Assembly (NCBI GenBank): GCA_036850595.1
Contig: CM072153.1
Coordinates: 19,424,169-19,488,168 of the forward strand
From: Rhyacichthys aspro
Lineage: Eukaryota > Chordata > Actinopteri > Gobiiformes > Rhyacichthyidae
DNA: 64,000 nucleotides
Direction of reading: 5' to 3'
Shown: one piece after another, positions 29,101 through 41,100 of the stretch
Position numbering within the stretch: the stretch's first letter is position 1
Layout of the letters: each line of letters opens with the position of its first letter
Program-made: the position numbers and the translations under genes
Notes under the pieces: model-generated
What the model saw: only the letters and a program-made list of their open reading frames with translations
What the model was told of the DNA's origin: nothing
The model's database searches: none

Positions 29101-32100
29101 TACCGTATCACCAGCGGAAACGAGGCTTATGGATATAATCTTAAAAGAAATGAATAAACAGCGTTGTTTTGTTTAAATAGGCCGTAGTTCTTAAACAGAT
29201 AAATGGTGTCGAATCAAATTGTGAAACAGTCCTTGGAGAGAGATAACAATGGCCGAATGAAAGCTCTTATGAAACACGTCGACCTATATTCTGAAACGAT
29301 ACAAGCACATTAGTCAGCATTGTCATTACCGCACAACCAGTTTTTCAGAGGACAAAGGCAATATAAACAAACATAATAATGTGACGATGCAAGGTCAAAG
29401 AACAGAGCCAGAGCCAGTCAAAACAAAGACAAGAGATGAACCACCGAGACCAAATGGTTCTGTTTTACTTTGGACAAACTCAAATGACAAGACAAAAGAA
29501 ACATGACCTCAAAATACATTTTATCTGTTGCCGACTGACAACTCATTTTCGTTGACCTTTAAAGATGACCTTTAAGATTCGGCAAAGTGAAGGAATCAAA
29601 GGTCCCTCCAGGTCTCACTGAGCACACAGCCAGACTAGACCAGAAGGGTGGAACAGAGGTCAAAAACCACACATGTTGGTATTTGATGCTTTTATTCAAT
29701 CAGACAGTTCCTTTTAATGTAATATTTAGGGTTTTATTTGAATCTGTCTTGTCCCTTTTACAGTTTTAGTGGGTTTTAGTGTTTGTACTTCTTTTAATTT
29801 GGACCAAAAACCAAAAAAATGTGAACCAAACAACTCAATAGACTGGTTTCTACAGAGATACAAGATGGTACTGTCAAAGGTGACCGATTGTTTATGATAA
29901 AAAGGAACCAAAACAATGATGGCGGTGCTTCATGCATTCAATTATTTGTTTTCCCCAAAAGATATTTCCCTCCTCATTGCTCCACTTCTTGTCTCTGCTC
30001 ATTTAGTTTTATTTCAACAGACATCACTCTGTTCTTTTGGGAAGCTTTCAAGAGACGTGATTTTAGCATTTTATCTTGTCATGCTCTTCCTTTTGCTGTT
30101 TTTCTTCTGATTTGACGTCTGGGGTCCATGTAGAAAATGGATATTTTTACATTTGTAGTCCACTTTTAGTTTAAACCAGAGATGTCAAACTCAAATTGGT
30201 GAGGGGCCGCGCAAAAAAAAAAAGAATCCTTTAAAAAGAATCCTTTCAGGGGCCGGAGATGGTGAAGCTTTTATTAAATTTTTATGTGACGTTTTATCTC
30301 CATGTGAGTTTTACAAAGGTTTTTGCACAAACTGTAATTTCCTTCTTTTATGGAAACTGGTTTTAGATGGATTTGAACAGGTTTTAGTGAGATTTCAACA
30401 GGTTTTAGTCAGATTTGAACAGGTTTTGGTTGGATTTCAATAGGTTTTAGTCAGATTTCAATAGGTTTTAGTTGGATTTGAACAGGTTTAACATGGATTT
30501 GAACAGGTTTTAGTGAGATTTGAACAAGTTTTAGTGAGATTTGAACAGGTTTTAGTTGGATTTGAACAGGTTTAACATGGATTTGAACAGGTTTTAGTGA
30601 GATTTGAACAGGTTTTAGTCAGATTTGAACAGGTTTTAGCTGGATTTCAACAGATTTCAGATGGATTTCAATAGGTTTTAGTCAGATTTGAACAGGTTTT
30701 AGTTGGATTTGAACAGGTTTAACATGGCTTTGAACAGGTTTTACGGGAATTAGAACAGATTTTAGATGGATTTCAACAGGTTTTAGTCAGATTTCAACAG
30801 ATTTTAGTCAGATTTGAAGAGGTTTTAGTTGGATTTTAAAAGATTTCAGATGGATTTCAATAGGTTTTCGTCAGATTTGAACAGGTTTTAGTTGGACTTG
30901 AACAAGTTTAACATGGATTTGAACAGGTTTTAGTGAGATTTGAGCAGGTTTTAGTCAGATTTGAACAGGTTTTAGTCAGATTTGAACAGGTTTTAGTCAG
31001 ATTTGAACAGGTTTAACATAAATTTGAACAGGTTTTACAGGAATTTAAACATGCTTTAGATGGATTTGAACAGATTTTGTCTTTGTTGCAAAAATCAAAT
31101 CCATCTAAAACCTGTTCAAATCCAATTAAAACCTAGTGTAAAAATATCACCTTCTAAATGTGTTGAAACCGATCAAGTTCCAGGATTTTAACGTTTAATT
31201 CTGTCTAGTTCTGTCTGTTTCTGGTTCATATTTTGGTCTGTGTCTGAGGTCCGTGTGGCTCGGAGCATGTTTAATGTACTCTGAACTAATCCGGGTTTAT
31301 TTCACCGTAACAAACGAGAAGTCACCTTTAGCTTTGCTTTTTGCCCCTTCATCAATTACAGGCCATTTAGTGTTTGTCTGTTTTCAGCCTCCTTTTAACC
31401 TCATTATTATTAATCGACATTTTGTCAAGCGTTATTTTGCTTTTTATTTTACTTCTAGCCAAAGAGGCCGACTGAAAATGCATTTTTAAGTCAGATAAAA
31501 AATGGAAATGGAAAAATCCGGCCTCAAGCTTCACATTTCAGCTGGATTTTTTTTCATTTCCATCTAATTTTGGATGAATCTAAATCCATTTTCTCGCTGA
31601 CATCTTGGTTAAAAATTCATGGAAGTGAAAACCGGGCACACGAAGGGCTATAAGACTGATTTAAAGCTTTAATCACACATGAACATATCCAGTGTGTGCA
31701 GCTGACATTTCGAGCTCTGTCGCTGTGTAAAATGCTCCTGGCTGTAGCTTGATGTTTACTGCAGTGTCATGAAAGTGGCATCAATGGAACATCTGCGAAC
31801 GCCTACGACACTTTCAAGGTCCCCGCGTCTTCACTGTCTGCGTTTTAAAACCTCGTCTAGTTTTTATTTGGCGTGATGAAACTGAACGAGGTAAACATTA
31901 CGTGATATTTCATCATCGCAACACGAGCTTGAGGTGTAGCTTTTAAAACACATTCAACAAGTGAAGGGAGACTGCTGGAATAAACCGCTGCCTGCTTGTT
32001 CCACTGCTTTAGTTGTGCTTCGTTTAATCCAAAAATAATAATAATAGGATGAAAATGTCAAACTCAGAGTGGTGAGGGGTAGTGATCGTTAATAAGAATC

Positions 32101-35100
32101 CTTTCAGGGGCCGAAGATTGTAACACTTGGGAAGCTTTTATTAAATTTGGAATGGAAGGTTTCATCTTCATTTGAGTCTTCCCAAAGTTATCTTTAATGT
32201 TGATATTTCTCCTTTTATGGAAACTTGTTTTAGTTGGATTTGAACAGGTTTTAGATGGATTTGAACAGGTTTTAGATGGATTTCAACAGGTTTTAGTTGG
32301 ATTTCAACAGGTTTTAGTTTGATTTAAAAAGGTTTTAGCCAGATTTCAACAGGTTTTAGATGGATTTGAACAGGTTTTAGATAGATTTCAACAGGTTTTA
32401 GATGGATTTGAACAGGTTTTAGCCAGATTTCAACAGGTTTTAGATGGATTTGAACAGGTTTTAGATAGATTTGAACAGGTTTTAGATGGATTTGAACAGG
32501 TTTTAGATGGATTTGAACAGGTTTTAGATAGATTTGAACAGGTTTTAGATGGATTTGAACAGGTTTTAGATGGATTTCAACAGGTTTTAGTTGGATTTAA
32601 ACAGGTTTCAGATGGATTTGAAAAGGTTTTAGATGAATTTGAACAGGTTTTAGAAGGATTTGAACAGGTTTTAGATGGATTTAAACAGGTTTTAGATGGA
32701 TTTGAACTGGTCTTAGTTGGATTTAAAAAGGTTTTAGCGAGATTTTAACAGGTTTCAGTGGATTTCAACAGGGTTTAGATGGATTTGAACAGGTTTTAGA
32801 TGGATTTCAACAGGTTTTTGACAGCTTTGAACAGATTTTAGTTGGATTTGAACTGGTTTGAGTTGATTTTAAACAGGTTTTAGTTTAATTTGAACAGGTT
32901 TTAGTGGTGTTTTAACATGTTTTAGTTTATTTAAACAGGTATTAGATGGATTTGAACATATTTTATTTATCTTTGTAGCAAAAACTGGCTTAACCTATAA
33001 AACCTAGTGACAAAAATATCACCAAATGAATGCACTGGAGGGCTTTGAGTTTGATTAATTAAATTATAAACAAATTTAATAGTGATACTACACTGTTCTA
33101 TATTATATTCCCAATGTGCACCACCTGAATGATTGAAGACTGGTGTGTGTCTGATGGTGAGGGAGTAGGAACCCTGTTTAAATAAAGAAAACAGATGCCG
33201 CTATATTCATTTTCTCATAGAATCGCCTCAACCTGCAGCAGAATTGAATGTTTGACTTCAGCCAAATCAATGACAAATTAACTGCAGTGTGAAAATTGCA
33301 TTGTCATTGACCACTGGCAGAAGATGGGACTTTCCTGTTCTAGAGCCAATAACCTGAATAATAATCAAATTAACTGCGTAGATTGAACCTTGGGTAGGTT
33401 TTGTCCCGTCCAAGAACACTCAAAAAGAATTTATTTACTTAAAGCAACACTGTGTAACTTTTTAACCCACAATAAGAAGTCTGGAATTCATTACAACAAT
33501 AGCAATACATTTACTTTGACTAACCTATGTTTTAAAGACAAATGAAGCCTTAAGTTTGACAGATACTTCATTATATCAACCCAAATTTACGTTACGCCAG
33601 GATATCTGAGGAAAGTTAACAGTTTTATGCGAATTTTTCTTTTTTATTCCTTCATATACATCCTGAAAAGTTACATAGTGTAGCTTTAAAGATGTTTCTA
33701 TATCTAGTATCTATTTGTACATACTTTTTGATGTATGCTGCAGACATTTTGAATTTTCTAATGCTTTAACTTTGAAGGAAATTCCTCCATTCATTGCTTT
33801 CTGTTTTGGTCGTGAAGTGGGCTGCACGCCGGATAATAGCGAGGGCTCACAAAGATATACTTGCAGGTCTTTGAGGTGGAAAAGCACGCCTGAATAACCC
33901 CAGTATTGTGCCTCACCTGGCAGGCGTTGTACAGCAGCTGGTGCTCGAACTTCCTGATGCCGAGGATCTGCTGGAACATCTCGTACAGCTGCTCTTTACT
34001 GAGGATAAGCTCCGAGACGGCGCTGAGGTGAGCCCTCTGTGGCCCCCGCCGCGCGTCCTCGTCTCCCCTGTAGATGGCGTCGTACTTGGCGATCCACGAG
34101 CTCAACACGGTCTCTTTGCTCAGGCCGTCGATCTCCGGGAGGCTGCGCACCCGACGCTCTATGTTCTTCTTGAAAACCTCCCTGAAGTCGTTGGCCGAGC
34201 AGCCGCCGCTTTGGACCATTCGGGAAACGCGCTCGCTCTTCAAAAAGCCCTGAAGAAGACGAGATAGAGGTCATTAATATCGCACTGATGCCTCTGGTGC
34301 AGTGTTTACTCTTTTAAAATGTTAAAAATGCATTATGTAACATTTTCTAATTTGGAAAAACAAACCAGAAAGCTGTTTAATCGTCTCACTTTTTCAGTAA
34401 CATTACTCATTATTTTCAATTTTCAATTCATTTTAATATCATCTACCTAAAATTACAACAGAGGGCTTCACAACTGTACAGGACAACAGCCCCTGTCCTT
34501 ATACCCTCCATCGGGGCAAGGAAAACATGGGGAACAAAGAGAAACAGGACGTGGATTAGATGTGTCTGGGACAGTTGTAAACATACAAATAAATGAAGAT
34601 AAATACTGAAAGTCCATCCATCTGAGTGAAAGGAATCAGGGCGGTAGATTTAGACTGATAAACTGTTTATAAATTGATTCTGTTTCAAAATTTCGACTCA
34701 TCATCTGAACTTTTTCCACTGCCTTTGTTTGTAGACATAATGTTCCTACCGTAGGTGCTCACTGGCTGTAGAAAGGAGGGTTTTAAAGTGTGGCTTTGCA
34801 ATGTGCAAGACCAGATACAGACGACACATTTAAAGAAATCATGAAAAATAGAAAATAAAAATGTGTTCTAGTTAAATACTGAAAAAATCAAGGGAATGAC
34901 TGCAATAAATACAACTTTTTGAGCCGTGCCACTTAAAAGCTAACCTTGGTTGTTTGTTTTCAAAGTAAAAAACATTGAGAATCACATTTGTTTCTTTGGC
35001 TTATTCACAGAAAAAAACATCGTGATTGGCAAAGGTAATAATTAATCACAACAGAAGCATAAAAAGACCCACTTAACAACCTTTTTCACCAAAATGTTCT

Positions 35101-38100
35101 TTTCCATCAAATTAAAACGAACAGATGGAACTAAAAGGTCTCGGACAATGGTGGGAATTATGTGTACTGAACTATTTCAAGACGTCGAGGCGCTAAAGTT
35201 TGTTGAAGAGGACTCTCTGTGCTGAATCCAAAGGGCAAAGGTCGCTAATGACAGACGTTCATAAAACTCAAAGTGAAAACAAAGCGAGCTGTGACGAGGT
35301 CCTGTGAGAGGAACAGACTGTGGAGCGTGAACCGGCGACAGACGGAGGAGAGGAAACGCCAGCGAGAAACTGAGAGTAACGACTCGGAACAAAAGAATCT
35401 GTTACAAATGAACACTTCACATGTTACTGCAGAGAAATATAAAATGGTAATGAGGTTTCGAATGAGCAGAGACAATAAACAAGGAGCTGATGGATGAAAA
35501 CAGACACATATTTATCTGGATACAGTTGCATTAACACATTCAGGACACATTCATTGATTTAGACACACTGTCCCTTCTTTATAGTTCATCGTGAGCTCAA
35601 CATGAGTTTTCTGATTCTAAGAGTCAGGTTCTGCAGGAGAGGAGCAAAGAAGAAGAGACGAGGTGAAAGCAGAGGATTTATGTTCATTTATTTATGTAAC
35701 CTGTGCCTCGTTTAAAAAAAATTACCACCAACAAAATACTATTATGTTAAAGTTATATATTTTGTCAATCTGCCAGAACATTATGGAGCAGATTTTCATA
35801 ATTATTGCGTAAGGCACCTGCAGGACCCTGTCCCAGCAGCTCTACAGCAGGTATAGTTAATCGCAGGGCTAACACTTAGAGACAGACATTAAAAGACAAC
35901 TGTCTGTACTCTTATTCAGTCACTTTGGGCATTTAAGAGTTACCAATTGTGCACTCAGAAAAGGAGCACTCTGCACCCCATTAAATAATTAGATTTTCCA
36001 TTTTAGGTTGATAGTAACGCACCAGATTATTTTGTTTAAATCACATTATTATTGAAATGTTTATTTGTATATATCTGTGGGTTGCTTCCAAGTGTAACAT
36101 ACATGGGGTTAAAGCTATCCCAAACCACAGACAGAGACATTGTAAACTCAGTCATGATCTCAGCCCTGGCCCATCAGAGGATGGTAAAATAGTAATTATT
36201 CAATCATACAAACTGGCATGAAGATGGGCTAATGGAGGAACTGGCAGCTCATTAAACGCCACAGATTATTTTTCCATGGCAGAATGATTACTGTTTTCAA
36301 TACTCCTGATTGTTTTTGCATCAGAGCAGAAATGAAATGCAGATGAACACCGCTCTAGTGTTTTCTTGTGAGAAAAATGATGGCGCTGAGTTTAAATGGG
36401 TTCAAAGACAGCGTCAGCAGCCACTTCACTGAGGCTGGTATTATCCTATTACTCCAAACCAGTGTCTATTCACTTCACATCTGCCATCAATAAAGCATCA
36501 ATAAAGCAATACAAACTGAAGCTGTCGTCGGTCTCTTGACTTTTGCTCCTGAAAGAACAGGGTGCTTTATTGACGTGATTTGAACCATGTGGACGACTGC
36601 AGGGATCTGGGATACAGAGGAAGTAGTGGAATACCCCAGAAACCCACTGGGGTCAAAGAAACGACTCTGATATCAGCCATGTACACTCATAAAAAGTGTG
36701 CAAATGAGGAAAACTGAGCAAGAAAGAAAAGTAAGAAAAAGAAACGATGAAAACTCTGACTATAACAGAACTGGGCATAAGTTTAGTGGCATAAGTCCTT
36801 GTGGTAGATGTGTTTAAAGGTCATGCCTCCTCAGCGGCTGGGAGCCTCCTGTCGGAGCTCGGACCCCCGCAGAGAGGCCCACTGAGCTGCTGATCGATTA
36901 TTCACTGGGCCCATCCCAAACATGGAGCGCTTCACTGATTTCACTGAGTCTCAGGAACAAGTGGTGTTTGTAAAAGCTACAAAAGCTGAAATTCTGACTG
37001 CAACAAAGAGGAAGGATAGCATTTGTAATAATATGCACGCTTATTTAAATATTTAAGAACAACTTGGACGCAGTTTAACTCATTACATTCAAAACTTCAT
37101 TTTAAAAGCAGATTTCTACAGAAGAGGACAGTAACTGCACAGATTGAGGCCGTATGAGGTCTGATATGAACAGTCTGTTGCTCTGTACTTTCTATAGGGT
37201 CCACCATTTTATCTGGCAACATAAATGTCAGCCATTATTACTAATGAATCGATCAGCGGGAGGCTTCCTCACTCCCCGCTGCTGGAATTAATTAGGGCTT
37301 TAAAATTTCACTAAATTATTTACACCGCAGCAGAGCGACGGCCGAGCATCAGGAGATTAGAGGCAGCTCTGGAGAAACCGACGGGAGCACTTACTGTATG
37401 AGCTCATCATCTGTTAATAAAGATCTGGTCTGAGTGGGTTTTCATTATGGAGCCCAAGAAACCAACAGGTCTGAGGTGGGTTTTAGAGGTTTATTTATAC
37501 CACAGTCTATCAACACAGAAAATATGTCTTTAGGTTTCAACATAAGCTCTGGCGGATTGTTAAATAAACTCTACTGCTCATTGTTAAAGTCACTTTTCTT
37601 ACTTTTTGCCAAAGCCTACATCAGTCATTCTCTCAGGTATCAGGGCAACTTCAATCAAAATGGAGTCTTTCTGACGGATTGAGTGATTTTTGTGGCTTTA
37701 AATGAATGGTTGCATGTTGCACGTTGAAGTAGGATTAAAGTCAACCAATCCTGCAAATGTATGACACAGAGTGAGTGAAATTAAGGACAATCCACCGAAA
37801 AAAGGGGCAGAAGATGTCTTGAAAGAGTGAAAGGAAGGGTTGGCTTACAGAATCTTGCAACAACAACCATCTTCCTCATAAAGAAATAAAGCAACGGTGA
37901 GAGAAATCCACTACATTTTCACAACAGACTTGCCCATTTACAGTAAACTATGCCTCATCCTTCGCTCGAGAAGACGCAGCAGGAACATATATCACTCTAA
38001 AGTCTAAATATCACACTCTAAATATCACACAAAAGTACTGTTTCTTGGAGATATATAACTACGATCCTTTCTTAAAAACGTTCTCTCGCTGAATGTGTTC

Positions 38101-41100
38101 CTGCAGTGTCACGCAAGGTTATGTCATGAATATTCAGAGAGTAAGGCCCAATATCTCTGACCTAACAAGCAAAACATTTCAAATAACAAATGAAATCCCA
38201 GGGAGGCCTTATAATTGTTGCTGTACAAACGACACCAAGACTAAAACCTGCTTGATAATGTTACTAAAATACAGACAAACTACTAAATGCCCACCTCTTG
38301 ATCACGGCCTGTGACGGAGCCGAACTGATGAGACAGAGTTTATTCTAAAAACCAATTAATTCATGTTCAATAAAAAGCTGATGATGTGCAGATTGATGGA
38401 ACAAGCGTGGGTTTCTTCTGCGCCTGGAGCCAACACCAGTCCCATTTTCCTGTTTGACACAGATGAAGCGTGAAGGAGCACAGTTATGAAAGTCATCAGC
38501 GTGAGCAGAGGAGGAGAATCCAGACCAGAACTGAGACCGATTTCTGGTTTAAAAAAAGTGAGGCAGCAGGAACGTTTTTGACTGATCCCGCTGCGCTGTG
38601 TCTGATCGGACGAGAAGCAGGAAATCTGACTCAAAAACAAACCCAAACCACCTCTGACTGTGACCGAACCTCAACGAAGGCAAAGAACAGTGTCGTGGAC
38701 AACACTGAAAGAATAAAATCATTTTGAACTTCAAGCAAAAACAAAAATGTGATTATTTCCAGATTAATGTTTCTTGTTTTGTTTTTTGTTAAAGGTACAA
38801 AAACAACATTGTAAAAATCTAGAAATTTTTGACTTTCTGCATAATCATTTTTAAAAAGTATAGTGTGAAGTATAGTGTGGACACTGTAAAAATGCTACAC
38901 AAGTTAAAATTGTTGTCAGGTGGCTAAGTGCTGCAGAACACATCAAAAGCCACTTTATTTTATTTTATTTTATTTTATTTTAATTTAATTTAATTTAATT
39001 TATTTTAATTTATTTTAATTTATTTTAATTTATTTTAATTTATTTTAATTTAATTTAATTTAATTTAATTTAATTTAATTTAATTTAATTTAATTTAATT
39101 TTTATTTTGTGTACTGTCAGCTGAAAGCAAAAGTAACCCTGTGTCCCTGAACACTCTTTTAAAAGAAACCTCATAAAAAATCCCCAAAAAATACACTCTC
39201 CTCATGCCAAAAAAGCCAATAAATTATATGAGTAAGTTTAAAAAATAATGCTTTAGAGACTCATGTCTGTCTTTTCAACTGAGGACTCAAGGTCTACTGA
39301 TGGATGTTGCTGTGTTATTTAGCATTCGCAGAGAAAAGATGCACAAAAGTCACATATTTTACATATTTATATACATTAAAATGCTGTATGCTGTATGTAA
39401 TGCACAGTTTAATTTAATGTAAGTCTTAGTTTTACCATCTTTGATGAGGAAGCACAGGGCTCAAAATCAGCAGAGTATAATGGATCATCTGTGCGTTATT
39501 TGGCGTTAGAAGCATAAATACTCGTATATAGAGCAAATAAATGTTCTACCCACTCACTGACAGCACACAAACATAATCATTTGTCATTAGCTCAAATCAT
39601 CCCATTTTCGAACAATTTGTGATTTGTGGCGAACCACAAGAAAAACTCTCCATTTTAACCAAACAGTAAAAGAGCCCATTATTCTGTTTATCTCAAAACA
39701 CAACAACCGTGTCGGAGAAATGAGACAAAACTGTGATTAGAAAATTAAAAAAAGAAAGGAAAGAAACGCTGCCTGGCTGTAAATCTTTTTTAATGAGTCT
39801 GAATATGAAGCTCACATCATTATCTGATCCAACTTTTATCATCTGTGACACAATCGAAGATGTTTAATCTCAAAGACAAGCAGACAGTGCTATGGGTTTG
39901 TTCTTCTGATCTCTTTTAATGAAGTCTTCTGCTGCGAATCAATTCATTTACATATATACAGCTAATATTTCTGTTTACAAAGGTGTCAGAAAGTTTTTGG
40001 AATCAATAAAGATGGTGGCTGCATAAAAAAGGCTGGAGGTGACAGTCTGGCTCCTGCAACTTTGGAAACTTTTGGCTATTTCTGAAAGGATTTATACTGA
40101 ATAAACTTTAAACATAAAAAGTAATAGGTCTAGAGCATTGTCTCCAGCAGCAGTGATGATGTTCTTGTGGCAATAATGACTTGGACTGGAAGATTTGGCA
40201 CAAAGAACAGAGTGAAAATAGACCTGTTGCTATAGAAAAGGAGTTTGGATTAAAAAAAAACCCAAAGCGGTCACATGACACGGATTAATAGAGTTAAACA
40301 GATCAATTAGAAATCTTAACCTGCCTTCACATTAAGGTAAAAGTCTAATAAATTAATGACATGGATTGATTAAATGCAAATTACTCATGTGCAGTTTATG
40401 CCAAGCTTTAAGTTTATGCCAATCTTCATTACCAGCAAAAAAACCCCCCTCAAATCTCTGTCATTTTCCGAATTATTTTGACTAAAACAACCTCCCCACG
40501 TCGACCTGTTTGTGAGGTTCACTTGAATTCCTCGCTGTGCACAAAGCAGGAAAAAAAGAAGGCTCTGAGTCCACTTCCAAATGAACTCTTGTCTAATTTA
40601 ATTGTGAACACCACGTCGACCAAATGAGCCAAATTAACGCGAATGTGACATGAGCAAAGCTAAACTCACATGACACGACAAATACCGCGACGCCAGATCT
40701 GTTAAGAACTAAAAGAGTAGATGTAGAAGTTATGTTGTGGTGCGTTGGATGAGATCTATATGAAAAATTGTGTTAATTATAGCAGCTGCAAGTGTAAGAG
40801 GGCAGCCATATGTAAATTAGGATTTAAGATGAGCTTATAGACTTTGGAGAATGAGCATTTACAAAAGTTGGAAAATGACCGATTCAAATTTTTTCCGATA
40901 AATAATCACCCTTGTGACATTAATTAGGCTTTTTACATCTGTATGTTCTGGATTTGGGGGATTGTGCACAGAGTTGTTGCTGACAATAAGCAATATGCAT
41001 TCACAGTGGATACGCACCAACGCTTTTGTCCCGTTTAACAAGGACCGTTCACAAACGCAGTGAATATGAGCTCTCTGTTGCAGCAGCAAATGAATGGATA

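Larger units (their letters stand above)
16388..33916 (-). other. cadps2 intron (17.5 kb)
   Basis: Non-coding. It holds a possible miniature element (17187-17632), a LINE tail (18483-18520), a partial repeat copy (19590-19690), minisatellite elements 2-5, a possible regulatory block (26160-26480), the 646-bp miniature element (28415-29060) and the short miniature element (33439-33689). Stretches 19700-22900, 26500-28400 and 29100-30170 show only AT-rich unique-looking sequence and short simple repeats. Confidence 0.6.

Noticed and set aside
33791..33916. Extension of the exon frame past CQ (VRHNTGVIQACF...)
   Set aside because: A GTGAGG donor follows CAG at 33917, and the family continues with LDNVDEQ, which is found at 16387; the extension is intron read-through.
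33908..34267. 119-codon plus-strand frame
   Set aside because: It is the antisense shadow of the 333-nt cadps2 exon.
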